This document shows positions 1 to 12,444 of a stretch of DNA of 64,000 nt, piece by piece. Position 1 is the stretch's first letter. Every line of letters starts with the position of its first letter. The stretch lies in NCBI GenBank assembly GCA_963844175.1, contig CAWJNE010000023.1, positions 124,001 to 188,000 on the forward strand. Direction: 5' to 3'. A program made the position numbers and the translations under genes. Below the pieces are notes generated by a model that saw only the letters and a list, made by a program, of their open reading frames with translations, did no database searches and was not told where the DNA came from. This DNA comes from JALZMG01 sp963844175 (GTDB lineage Bacteria > Actinomycetota > Acidimicrobiia > Acidimicrobiales > Ilumatobacteraceae).

Positions 1-414
1 GAGGACAAGGAGCCGCTGTTCGACTCGGTCGACCAGGTGGCGCTGGCGCTCGCCGCGCTGACGGGGATGATCGAGACGGCGACGTTCGACACGGCGCGCA
101 TGCAGCGCGCCGCCGACGCCGAGGTCACCGCGGCGACCGACCTGGCCGAGTGGCTGGTCGGCAGCGGGACACCGTTCCGGACCGCCCACGCCATCGTCGG
201 CGAGCTGGTCCGCCAACACCTGGACAGCGGCCGTCCGCTGGCCGAGCTGGTCGCCGCCGACGCTCGCCTCGGCCCTGACGCCGCCACGCTGGTGGCGCCG
301 GGTGTCGCCGTCGCCCGGCGAACATCGCCCGGTGCCGCCGGCCCCGTCGCCCTTCCCGCCCAGCTCATCCGCTACCGCGCCCTCCTCGAGTCCCAGGACG
401 CCCGCCTCGCATGA
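1..414 (+). CDS. argH: Argininosuccinate lyase, C-terminal part (5' truncated by window)
   Basis: The reading frame is open from the first base and ends at TGA 412-414, so only the last 137 codons are present. It opens with the QEDKEPLFD-type motif (here EDKEPLFDSVD), which is characteristic of argininosuccinate lyase. A helical C-terminal domain follows, with the segment GTPFRTAHAIVGELV typical of the family. ArgH splits argininosuccinate into arginine and fumarate in the last step of arginine synthesis. The upstream part of the gene, and probably other arg genes, lie outside the window. Confidence 0.9.
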   Translation, partial: EDKEPLFDSVDQVALALAALTGMIETATFDTARMQRAADAEVTAATDLAEWLVGSGTPFRTAHAIVGELVRQHLDSGRPLAELVAADARLGPDAATLVAPGVAVARRTSPGAAGPVALPAQLIRYRALLESQDARLA

Positions 415-442
415 CCGCCACGGCGGGCGACGCTGCGGCGCA

Positions 443-997
443 GTGAAGGACTCGGTCGGGCCACGGCTCGGACGGGAGTTCTTCGCGCGGGGTTCGGTCG
501 AGCTGGCGCCACTGCTGCTGAACAAGGTGTTGGTGGCGGGTCCGTGCGCCGGGCGGATCGTCGAGGTCGAGGCGTACCGGTCCGACGACCCGGCCAGCCA
601 CTCGTTCCGGGGGCCGACGGCGCGCAACGCCGTGATGTTCGGTCCCGCCGGCCACCTCTACGTCTACTTCACCTATGGCATGCACTTCTGCGCCAACGTC
701 GTGGCGGCGACCGAGGGCGACGCCCAGGCCGTCTTGCTGCGGGCGGTGCAGCCGCTGCGCGGCGTCGAGCTGATGCGCCGGCGGCGCGGCGGGCGTCCGG
801 AAGCGATCCTCACCGATGGTCCGGCCAAGCTCTGCCAGGCGTTCGGCATCGACCGCCGCCAGGACGGCGTGGACCTCTGCACCGACGACCTGCTCGGGGT
901 CGTCGACGACGGGGTGGCGCCGCCGAGCGCGCCGCGGGTCACACCGCGCATCGGCATCCGCGTGGCCACCGAGCAGCCCTGGCGTTGGCTGGCCTGA
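443..997 (+). CDS. 3-methyladenine DNA glycosylase (AAG/Mpg family)
   Basis: A 184-residue protein matching the alkyladenine glycosylase family over its full usual bacterial length. It excises alkylated purines in base-excision repair. Visible signatures are FFARGSVELAPLLL near the N-terminus, IVEVEAY (its first Glu is the expected catalytic residue of the IVETEAY motif), YVYFTYGMH, and TDGPAKLCQAFGI near the end. I chose the GTG at 443 because homology begins just after it. The frame is open further upstream (to 302), but that stretch overlaps argH and is low complexity. Its stop codon lies inside a hairpin shared with the converging downstream gene. Confidence 0.9.
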   Translation: MKDSVGPRLGREFFARGSVELAPLLLNKVLVAGPCAGRIVEVEAYRSDDPASHSFRGPTARNAVMFGPAGHLYVYFTYGMHFCANVVAATEGDAQAVLLRAVQPLRGVELMRRRRGGRPEAILTDGPAKLCQAFGIDRRQDGVDLCTDDLLGVVDDGVAPPSAPRVTPRIGIRVATEQPWRWLA

Positions 998-1011
998 ACC
1001 GGGTTCAGGCC
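991..1011. terminator. Bidirectional hairpin over two converging stop codons
   Basis: A near-perfect palindrome (GGCCTGAACC, one base, GGTTCAGGCC) covers the TGA of the glycosylase gene (995-997) and the TGA of the converging CHAT gene (1005-1007 on the opposite strand). There is no U-run. It probably ends or protects both transcripts. Confidence 0.5.
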
Positions 1012-2801
1012 GCGCCGGCGAGCAGGACCCGCCACGTGTCGACGTCGCCGATGCCGTCCACGCCCAGGTCGTTGTCGCGCTGGACGTCGATGACCTGCTG
1101 CTGCACCGCCAGCGAGTAGTTGCCGTCGACCTCCGTGTCGAACCCGTTCTCGACGAGCAGCAGCTGGAACGCCCGCACGGCCTCGCCGGTCTGCCCGCGC
1201 CGCAGCGGCACCACGAGCTGCTGCCACGTCACGCGGCCGACCAACCCGTCCGGCGGGATGCCGACCGACTCCTCGAACTGCGTCACCGCATCCTCGGTCG
1301 CCTCGTTGAAGAAGGCCGTCGGCTCGACGGGGATCTGGCGGTGGGTGAGCAGTCGCTGGATGACCTCGACAAGCGGACCTTCGCTGCCCACCGGAACGCT
1401 GGGGAAGGCGGCGTTGGCCGGCAGGGTGGTCGACGTCTCGACCGTGGTCACCGTGATCGCCGTGGTCGCCGTCCCCCCGATGGGGTCGTCGCCGGTGACC
1501 AGCACGATCACGCCGACGACGACGGCCACGACGACGGCGACCGCCGCGGCGATGGCCGCGACGAGGCGCCCCGACGGTCGCTTCCGCTCGGTGGTCACGA
1601 GCGGGCGCGGTGGCGCGGGTGGCAGCCCGGCCGGTTCTGGCTCGGGCAGCGGCGCGGCGTCGACCTCGAAGCGGAACAGCTCGACGTCGGGATCGGCGAG
1701 GAACAGCACGGGCGTCGCCCACTCGGCCAGGTCGACCTCGGCATAGATCGCCTTGCGGGCTTCGCCGATCGCCGAGTCGAGCGGATCCTGACGGCCGATC
1801 AGGTTCGTGTACAGCTCCTCGGCGAACAGGATCGCCGCCTCGTCGCTGATCTCGAACTGCATGGCCACGACGGCCGGCACGCCGAGGTGGACGAGCGTCG
1901 TCGCCACCCCGGCGTACGGATCCGTCATCGTCGTGCGGGCGCCCTCGCAAGAGTTGAGGACGACGAGGCGCAGCGAACCCTGGTCCCCGAGCAGGTTGGC
2001 GAAGAGGGTCTCGTCGACGGACACGGCCGACCCGTTCTCGTCCTCGAGGAAGAGCACGCCGTTGCCCTCGTCCGTGAAGTCGCTGTGCCCGACGTAGTGC
2101 ACGACGTGGTAGGTCTCGTCGCGCAGGGCGCGGCGCAGTCCGCCCGGCGTCGCCGGCTGCAGCCAGTCGAGCTCGATCCGTCCCATCGCCCGCACCGCTT
2201 CGACGGCCTGATCGACGCGCCGCCGTTCGGCGTCGACGTCGAGCGCGGTGAGATCCTTGGGGCTGGCGACGACACCGAGCACGCGCACCGCGCCGGAGAT
2301 CGTCGGCGGGTCACCCAGGTCGGCGGCTCCGAGCACGCGCACCACCGGGCTGCGGCGCTGGCTGGCGAGGAACCGGGGCGGGCGGTAGAGGAACTCCCAC
2401 GGCACGCTGAGCAGCGCCGGCACGCCGTCGAGGTCGAGGCTCAGCCGCAGCCCGTGCCCGGCCGCCTCGGCGTGGTGACGGGCGCGGTCGTAGGCCGCAC
2501 CGATGTCGTCGCACAGCAGGGCCTCGGCGAGCTGGCGGCCGAGCCCCTGGGCGTCGAGCGGTGCCGGGCCGATGCTGCGCAGGTCTCGGCTCGGTCCGGT
2601 GCTCGCCCGGCGGGAGGCCCGGCGGCCGGCGCGCGCTGCGGCGACGTCCAGGATGGCCCGTTCGAGCTGGTCAGTGCTGAATGGCAAGGTGAACATCCCG
2701 GTCGCCGTGCTGCCGTCGGCAGCTTGCGCCCGCACATCGAAGTGCCCGTCGGACCGTGGCGCGAACGACACCCGGAAGTCGTCGTAGACATACGTCGCCA
2801 T
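1005..2801 (-). CDS. CHAT-domain (caspase-like) protein with TM anchor and two peptidoglycan-binding repeats
   Basis: A 598-residue protein. Residues about 80-380 form a CHAT caspase-like protease domain: the His is in HYVGHSD (His239) and the Cys in NSCEGA (Cys285), the expected catalytic dyad. A Pro-rich linker precedes one clear transmembrane helix (about 413-437, rich in Ala/Val). After a Thr-rich stretch, two PG_binding_1-type repeats follow (about 471-530 and 535-595, with DGLVGRVTW and DGIGDVDTW turns). The predicted layout is a cytoplasmic protease tethered to the membrane, with a C-terminal cell-wall-binding tail outside. CHAT proteases often act in defence or death programmes, but no partner is visible here. 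Substrate and trigger are unknown. Confidence 0.8.
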   Translation of the reverse strand: MATYVYDDFRVSFAPRSDGHFDVRAQAADGSTATGMFTLPFSTDQLERAILDVAAARAGRRASRRASTGPSRDLRSIGPAPLDAQGLGRQLAEALLCDDIGAAYDRARHHAEAAGHGLRLSLDLDGVPALLSVPWEFLYRPPRFLASQRRSPVVRVLGAADLGDPPTISGAVRVLGVVASPKDLTALDVDAERRRVDQAVEAVRAMGRIELDWLQPATPGGLRRALRDETYHVVHYVGHSDFTDEGNGVLFLEDENGSAVSVDETLFANLLGDQGSLRLVVLNSCEGARTTMTDPYAGVATTLVHLGVPAVVAMQFEISDEAAILFAEELYTNLIGRQDPLDSAIGEARKAIYAEVDLAEWATPVLFLADPDVELFRFEVDAAPLPEPEPAGLPPAPPRPLVTTERKRPSGRLVAAIAAAVAVVVAVVVGVIVLVTGDDPIGGTATTAITVTTVETSTTLPANAAFPSVPVGSEGPLVEVIQRLLTHRQIPVEPTAFFNEATEDAVTQFEESVGIPPDGLVGRVTWQQLVVPLRRGQTGEAVRAFQLLLVENGFDTEVDGNYSLAVQQQVIDVQRDNDLGVDGIGDVDTWRVLLAGAA

Positions 2802-2844
2802 CCCTCCAGGAGATGATCGACCAGCAGGGGCACCGATACAAGCA

Positions 2845-3945
2845 TCAGTGCGTCCAGTGCATCCAGTAGCCGTGCGGGTGGGTATCGGCCAGGTGCTCGA
2901 CGGTGCGCCGACCGGACCGCCACCGGACGAGGACGAGCACGGTGCGATCGACGGAATCGGTGGTCGCAGGACCGGGCAGTTCGGGCGTGAGGAAGGGGCT
3001 CTCGAGGTAGCTCCAGGACAGGTCCAGCTCAGCCCCGAGGGCGTCCAGCTCGGCGACGTAGGCGCGGCGCTGGCGTGGGGTGAGGTAGTTGAGGACCCAG
3101 GTGTTCGTCACGACCGGATGTCCCCGGGCGGCGAGCTGGCGGACGTTGGCGGCGAGGTCGGCCACCGCGTCACCGACGCGCACGTCGGGTGGCGCGGCGC
3201 CGGCGATCTCGATGGCCGCTCGCAACCGATCGAACCGATCGGTCTGATCGGGCCAGACGCAGGCTTCGAGCCAGCGCGTCGCGTCGTCGTCGTCCAGGGC
3301 GACCGGCGTGGAATCGATCCCGCGGGCGACGGCAACGTGCGGGAGCGCGTCCGGGACCGGCACGTCGCCGCGGGTCCCACACGACAGCAGCACGGTCGAA
3401 GGTGGGCCGACGTCGCCGCCCGGCTCGTAGCAGTACTGGTAGCGGTCGAGCAGGAGGTTGAGTCCGGCGCTGGTTCCGACGTCGAGGTGGGCCAGGGCCC
3501 CGACCTCTGCGGCGACGATGCCGAAGACTGGCAGCAGCAGGGCGCAACGCCCGATCTCGTTGGTCTGCGTGCGGCGGTTGCTCAGCGCTGCTGCGAGCTC
3601 GGCGTCGCGCCGGGTGCACAGCTCACGCAGCGCCGGCATCGGGTCGCCGGGGTCCGGATCGGCGCTCAGGTTGGGGTAGTACCGAGCAAGGGGCTCGTCA
3701 CGCCCGTCGGCGTCGGCGGCCAGCAGCAGCTCGTGCACGGCAGCGAACAGCAGCACCGGCTGGCGCTGCGTCGGCGGGGCCGCCAGCAGCAGGGCGGCCA
3801 GCCCCGGGTCAGCGGCGATTCCGGCCGACATCCGGGCGTACAGCGGGGCTCGGGCGGCGGCGGTGCGGGCGAACTCGCCGAACATGAACGCTGACCTGGC
3901 GGCGGTGTCGACGCGGTTACCGGTGACGAGCGACGGGTCCGACAC
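2845..3945 (-). CDS. DUF2332 family protein
   Basis: About 366 residues if started at the GTG at 3945; the frame stays open to 4104, but the extra residues are low-complexity Arg/Ser. The body matches the DUF2332 family: an N-terminal helical part (FGEFARTAAARAPLYARM), then HLDVGTSAGLNLLLDRY, which resembles a Rossmann/methyltransferase-like glycine motif, and a C-terminal VLVLVRWRSG strand. The biochemical role is unknown. It lies 43 bp upstream of the CHAT gene on the same strand, so the two may be co-transcribed, and it is divergent from tyrS. The start codon is uncertain. Confidence 0.7.
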   Translation of the reverse strand: MSDPSLVTGNRVDTAARSAFMFGEFARTAAARAPLYARMSAGIAADPGLAALLLAAPPTQRQPVLLFAAVHELLLAADADGRDEPLARYYPNLSADPDPGDPMPALRELCTRRDAELAAALSNRRTQTNEIGRCALLLPVFGIVAAEVGALAHLDVGTSAGLNLLLDRYQYCYEPGGDVGPPSTVLLSCGTRGDVPVPDALPHVAVARGIDSTPVALDDDDATRWLEACVWPDQTDRFDRLRAAIEIAGAAPPDVRVGDAVADLAANVRQLAARGHPVVTNTWVLNYLTPRQRRAYVAELDALGAELDLSWSYLESPFLTPELPGPATTDSVDRTVLVLVRWRSGRRTVEHLADTHPHGYWMHWTH

Positions 3946-4006
3946 GGTTCGGCACCGTATCGACGCGTGGAGCGGAGCGCTCGGGCTGCCAACATGGCCG
4001 CTCGCC

Positions 4007-5272
4007 ATGGACCTGCTCGCCGATCTCGAGGCCCGCGGCCTCATCCAGGAGTCGACCGACCGCGCCGCGCTCGGAGCCCGGCTGGCCGCTCCCGAACCGA
4101 TCACCCTCTACTACGGGTGCGACCCGTCGGCCGACAGCCTGCACCACGGCAACCTGATCGGGCTGGTGATGTTGCGCCGGTTCCAGGACGCCGGGCATCA
4201 GGCAATCGCCCTGGCCGGCGGGGCGACCGGCATGATCGGGGACCCGAGCGGAAGGTCCGAGGAGCGCAACCTGCTCGACGATGCCACGCTCGACCACAAC
4301 GTGGCGTCGATCAAGGCCCAGATCGCCCGGATCGTCGACCTCGACGGTGGCCGTGGGCGCCTCGTCGACAACCGGGACTGGACACAGCCGATCACGCTGC
4401 TCGAATTCCTGCGCGACGTCGGCAAACACGCCACCGTGAACCAGATGGTCGCCCGGGAGAGTGTGCGAGCGCGCATGGCGTCGGAGCAGGGGATCTCCTA
4501 CACCGAGTTCAGCTACATGCTCCTCCAGGCCAACGACTACCTGTGGCTGTACGACCACCTCGGCTGCGAGTTGCAGGTCGGCGGCAGTGACCAATGGGGC
4601 AACATCATCTCCGGGGTCGATCTGATCCGCCGGACCCGGCGCGCCGCGGCGCACGCCCTGTCATGGCCGCTGCTCACGGCAGCCGACGGGACCAAGCTCG
4701 GCAAGTCAACCGGGGCCCGGTTGTGGCTCGATCCGGACAAGACCTCCCCGTACCAGTTCCACCAGCACTGGGTGCAGCTCGACGACAGCGAGGTGGAACG
4801 ACAGTTGCGGGTGTTCTCGCTGCGCCCGCCGGCCGAGATCGACGAGCTCGTCGCAGCACACGCCGCGGCGCCCGAGCGGCGGCTCGCCCAGCGGGCCCTG
4901 GCCGACGAGGTCACAGCACTCGTGCACGGCCCGGAGGCGGCGGCCGCCGCGGCCGGCGCCGCCGACGTGCTGTTCGGAGGCGACCCCCTGACGGCGTCGG
5001 CCGACAGCCTGCAGGCCCTGGCCGGCGAAGTGCCGACGGTGCGCTCGTCGCCGCCGGACGGTGCCGTCACCCTGCTGGTGTCGACGGGCCTGGCCAGCTC
5101 GAACAGCGACGCGCGGCGTCTGCTGCAGCAGGGGAGCGTCCAGGCCAACGGGGTCGTGGTGGGCACCGACGGCTCCCTGGGCGGCATCGAGCTGTTGCAC
5201 GGCCGGTGGCTGCTCCTGCGGCGCGGCAAACGGGCCTTCGGCCTCGTGGAGTTCTTACCGCACGCAGGTTGA
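4007..5272 (+). CDS. tyrS: Tyrosyl-tRNA synthetase
   Basis: A 421-residue class I aminoacyl-tRNA synthetase that charges tRNA-Tyr. It shows the HIGH-like HHGNL (residues 46-50), the tyrosine-site segments GATGMIGDPSGRS and GGSDQWGNI, and the KMSKS-like KLGKS (230-234). A C-terminal S4 RNA-binding domain occupies about residues 355-421. ATG 4007 is chosen because homology starts immediately (MDLLADLEARGL); the longer open frame upstream lies over the divergent DUF2332 start. Its TGA stop (5270-5272) overlaps the -35 box of the rRNA promoter, so the rrn operon begins right at the end of this gene. Confidence 0.95.
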   Translation: MDLLADLEARGLIQESTDRAALGARLAAPEPITLYYGCDPSADSLHHGNLIGLVMLRRFQDAGHQAIALAGGATGMIGDPSGRSEERNLLDDATLDHNVASIKAQIARIVDLDGGRGRLVDNRDWTQPITLLEFLRDVGKHATVNQMVARESVRARMASEQGISYTEFSYMLLQANDYLWLYDHLGCELQVGGSDQWGNIISGVDLIRRTRRAAAHALSWPLLTAADGTKLGKSTGARLWLDPDKTSPYQFHQHWVQLDDSEVERQLRVFSLRPPAEIDELVAAHAAAPERRLAQRALADEVTALVHGPEAAAAAAGAADVLFGGDPLTASADSLQALAGEVPTVRSSPPDGAVTLLVSTGLASSNSDARRLLQQGSVQANGVVVGTDGSLGGIELLHGRWLLLRRGKRAFGLVEFLPHAG

Positions 5273-5297
5273 CGCTGCAGGTCGGCGCCGTTACGCT
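5269..5297 (+). promoter_or_regulatory. Likely main rRNA promoter, overlapping the tyrS stop
   Basis: TTGACG at 5269-5274 and TACGCT at 5292-5297 are separated by exactly 17 bp, a good match to a primary-sigma promoter. The -35 box includes the tyrS stop codon. It lies about 370 bp upstream of mature 16S. No other stretch of the leader gives as good a match. Confidence 0.6.
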
Positions 5298-5662
5298 TGC
5301 TCTTCGCCCTGGACCCGGCTCACGCCGGTCCTTCGGGGCGAGGCACCAACGCCGACCGGGCTCCGGACGGTGCGTGCCGAGCTTCGGCTCCTTGAAAACG
5401 GAAGAGAAGACGAACGCCAGTGCGGGCAGCGCACCCGGTCCTAGACCGTTGGTGACGCTGTCTGTCAATTTCCGTGACCGGTTCCCACCGGTCGCGAAAC
5501 GGACGTCGCCGGCACAGCCGGCGAAGTTCAACAGGCCGGGCTAATCACCCGGTCGACAGGAGCCCGGCACCACCACGAGCGAGATTCACGCTCAGGTGTC
5601 GGATGCTCTCAACCTGATCGTTCTGTGCTGGTCGCCCTCGGGCGCACGGCATGGACCGGTTC
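5298..5662 (+). other. rRNA operon leader (non-coding)
   Basis: No gene is present. The leader holds the 5' half of the 16S processing stem (5388-5411) and a smaller hairpin at 5476-5493 (GACCGGT / ACCGGTC). I see no second convincing promoter, although actinobacterial rrn operons often have more than one. Confidence 0.6.
5388..5411 (+). other. 5' strand of the 16S precursor processing stem
   Basis: These 24 bases are complementary to 7325-7348 with a single mismatch. They would pair across the whole 16S sequence in the precursor, the usual RNase III-type processing stem. Confidence 0.75.
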
Positions 5663-7192
<1,530 letters not shown>

Positions 7193-7324
7193 AGTCCATT
7201 CCACACCGTGGTGGTCGAAGGACCACTCGGTGCTTGGACACCCAGTTGGTGCACTGGTGGGTTCGTCGTCGAGACCATCGAGGTGGAGGACTTGTCCTCC
7301 CTCGAAGGCATCGCCGGCGGATCT

Positions 7325-7348
7325 GTCTTCTCTTCCGTTTTGAAGGAG
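7325..7348 (+). other. 3' strand of the 16S precursor processing stem
   Basis: Complementary to 5388-5411 over 24 bases with one mismatch. It closes the 16S precursor loop. Confidence 0.75.
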
Positions 7349-7475
7349 TCGGAACTGTCCGACTGCTTCGTGCAACCCGCTTCCGTCATCGCGACGGCGG
7401 CTGGTGGCGCCGCTACGTCGAGCCGGCCCTCGGGCCGTGAGCTCCGCATGCGCCGACGAGCACCTTGAGAACTGC

Positions 7476-7490
7476 AGAGCAAGCACGAGC
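7476..7490 (+). other. 5' strand of the 23S precursor processing stem
   Basis: AGAGCAAGCACGAGC is perfectly complementary to 10619-10633 (GCTCGTGCTTGCTCT). It brackets the 23S gene and is the expected site for RNase III-type cleavage. Confidence 0.8.
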
Positions 7491-7539
7491 ATCTTGTCGT
7501 GCGAGGTTCGCCTCGCACGTACGAACAATTTTGTTCTTT

Positions 7540-10612
<3,073 letters not shown>

Positions 10613-10618
10613 CGAACA

Positions 10619-10633
10619 GCTCGTGCTTGCTCT
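10619..10633 (+). other. 3' strand of the 23S precursor processing stem
   Basis: Perfect 15-bp complement of 7476-7490, lying between 23S and 5S. Confidence 0.8.
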
Positions 10634-10672
10634 TCAGTCCTCGGGATGCCGTTGGCACCCGTTGACAACTGA

Positions 10673-10791
<119 letters not shown>

Positions 10792-10796
10792 TCGCT

Positions 10797-10828
10797 CGAA
10801 GAGCGCCTCCTCAGGGAGGCGCTCTTCG
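10797..10828 (+). terminator. rRNA operon terminator hairpin
   Basis: A perfect 14-bp stem (CGAAGAGCGCCTCC / GGAGGCGCTCTTCG) with a TCAG loop lies six bases after 5S. It is followed by only a weak T-rich tract (TCGTTG). It is the obvious transcription end of the rrn operon. Confidence 0.8.
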
Positions 10829-10986
10829 TCGTTGTCGGGGGACGTGACGCTCCTGGACGCGTCTGGGCGCGTCCGGACCCGGATCCGGAGCGGAGCGAGC
10901 CCAGATCGGTGATTGGGACGATGCGCGCCCCGTTGGGACGGGTGCGACCCGGGCGGCGCCGCGCGAGCCGCCCGTAACATGGACCG

Positions 10987-12132
10987 ATGCCCGCTGCCGG
11001 TCGTCCCCCGTCGCGCCGGCCCAACGACCGCCGCGCCCGTCCCGCACCCACCGGACGCAACCGGCGACCCGACGGAGCGGCCCCTCGCCGCGACGACCGG
11101 CCAGCCAGCGCACGGCGGCGGCGTGACGACGCCGATCAGGGCCGTCGTGCCGGCGATCGCGACGATCGGCCACAGCGTTCCGACCGTGGCGCCCGTGGTG
11201 GGCGGCCACCCGGTCGTCGTCCGGCATCCGGCGGTCGCCCTGCGCCCTCCGGTCGCCGCCGCCCCGATCGACCGGAGTTGACGGCGGCGGAACGGCGAGC
11301 CGTCGAGGTCAATGCTCGCCGACCCAGCCGGCCACCGGTCGATCCCGACGAGGCACGCGCCGCCGAGCAGGAGCGCATCGAGGCGCGCACGTTGGAGACG
11401 TGGATCGACGAGGGCGCGCTGCGCGCCGAGGCGACCGGGGCGGCGGGCCGCGCGGCAGCGACGGGTCGCACCGCTGCGGTGCGTCGGCGCCGGGCCGTCG
11501 GGCCGGAAGCGGCGGCGGCCATCACGGCGGCGCTCGACGATCCCAAGCGAGCCGCCGCCCTCACGGAGCGGCTCGGACGGGCGAGTGCGGCGCTCGACCG
11601 GGAGCGGTTCGACGAGGCGCGACGCGACGCGACGTCGTTGCTGCCGGCACTGCAGAAGGTCGCCGGCGTGCACGAGGTGATCGGGTTGGCCGCCTATCGC
11701 ACGGGCCGGTGGCGCCAAGCGGTGACGGAGCTCGAACTGGCCCACTCGCTCGATCCGTCGGTGGAGCTGCTGCCGGTCCTCGCCGATGCCCATCGCGCGC
11801 TGCGCCACTGGACGGACGTCGATCGGATCTGGACCGAGGTGCGTGCCGCTTCACCGACGCCGGAGGTGCTGGCCGAGGCGCGCATCGTCGCCGCCGGCGC
11901 GCAGATCGACCGCGGCGATCTCGCCGGCGCGTTGCGCACGATGGAGCGCGCCCGCCAGGCGCCACGGGCCGGGCGCGTGCGCGACCACCACCTCCGGCAG
12001 TGGTACGTGCTCGGCGACGTGCACGACCGGGCCGGTGACCCGATCGAGGCGACCCGCTGGTTCGAGCTCATCGCCCGTCACGATCCCGAGTTCGTCGACG
12101 TCCGGGATCGGCTGCGGGCGCTGGGGCGCTGA
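10987..12132 (+). CDS. Tetratricopeptide-repeat protein with disordered basic N-terminus
   Basis: A 381-residue protein. The first 95 or so residues are almost entirely Arg, Pro, Gly, Asp and Ala and look disordered and strongly basic. About residues 190-380 contain TPR-like helical hairpins (for example AAYRTGRWRQAVTELELAHS and YVLGDVHDRAGDPIEATRWF), which suggests a protein-protein scaffold. There is no signal peptide or catalytic motif. The basic tail next to a TPR part might bind nucleic acid or ribosomes; that is inference from charge only. It stands alone after the rRNA terminator. Confidence 0.75.
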   Translation: MPAAGRPPSRRPNDRRARPAPTGRNRRPDGAAPRRDDRPASARRRRDDADQGRRAGDRDDRPQRSDRGARGGRPPGRRPASGGRPAPSGRRRPDRPELTAAERRAVEVNARRPSRPPVDPDEARAAEQERIEARTLETWIDEGALRAEATGAAGRAAATGRTAAVRRRRAVGPEAAAAITAALDDPKRAAALTERLGRASAALDRERFDEARRDATSLLPALQKVAGVHEVIGLAAYRTGRWRQAVTELELAHSLDPSVELLPVLADAHRALRHWTDVDRIWTEVRAASPTPEVLAEARIVAAGAQIDRGDLAGALRTMERARQAPRAGRVRDHHLRQWYVLGDVHDRAGDPIEATRWFELIARHDPEFVDVRDRLRALGR

Positions 12133-12258
12133 GCGAGGACCCGCCGCCGGCCCGTGCCAGGCGGGGCACTGTTCAACCAGCAGGTGCCGATCGGCCACAC
12201 TGTGGCCGTGCATCGCATGGTGAGCGCGCTGGCATCGGCCACGGGCGAGGGAGATCTG

Positions 12259-12444
12259 GTGGGCAACTGGTCGTGGACCGTGTGGCTGCTGATCCCGGTC
12301 GCCCTGGTGTTGGCCGTCGTCACCGCGCGCACCCTGGGCGGCGACGACGACGGTGAGCCGACGCCGCCGCGGGGTGGAGGCGTCGGTCGATACCTCGAGC
12401 GCACGAGTGGGACGGCGGCGACCAGGACCGAGGAGGAGCACTGA
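12259..12444 (+). CDS. Small single-pass membrane protein at the head of the importer operon
   Basis: From the GTG at 12259 the product is 61 residues. One transmembrane helix (WTVWLLIPVALVLAVVTA) is followed by an acidic, Gly/Pro-rich hydrophilic tail ending in TEEEH. I prefer this start because GAGGGAGA lies just upstream at a good distance; the frame is also open from a GTG at 12154. Its TGA overlaps the ATG of the substrate-binding protein by one base, so the two are translationally coupled. The function is unknown. Confidence 0.55.
   Translation: MGNWSWTVWLLIPVALVLAVVTARTLGGDDDGEPTPPRGGGVGRYLERTSGTAATRTEEEH

Noticed and set aside
816..2816. 666-codon plus-strand open frame
   Set aside because: It is antisense to the CHAT gene, whose motifs are clear on the minus strand.
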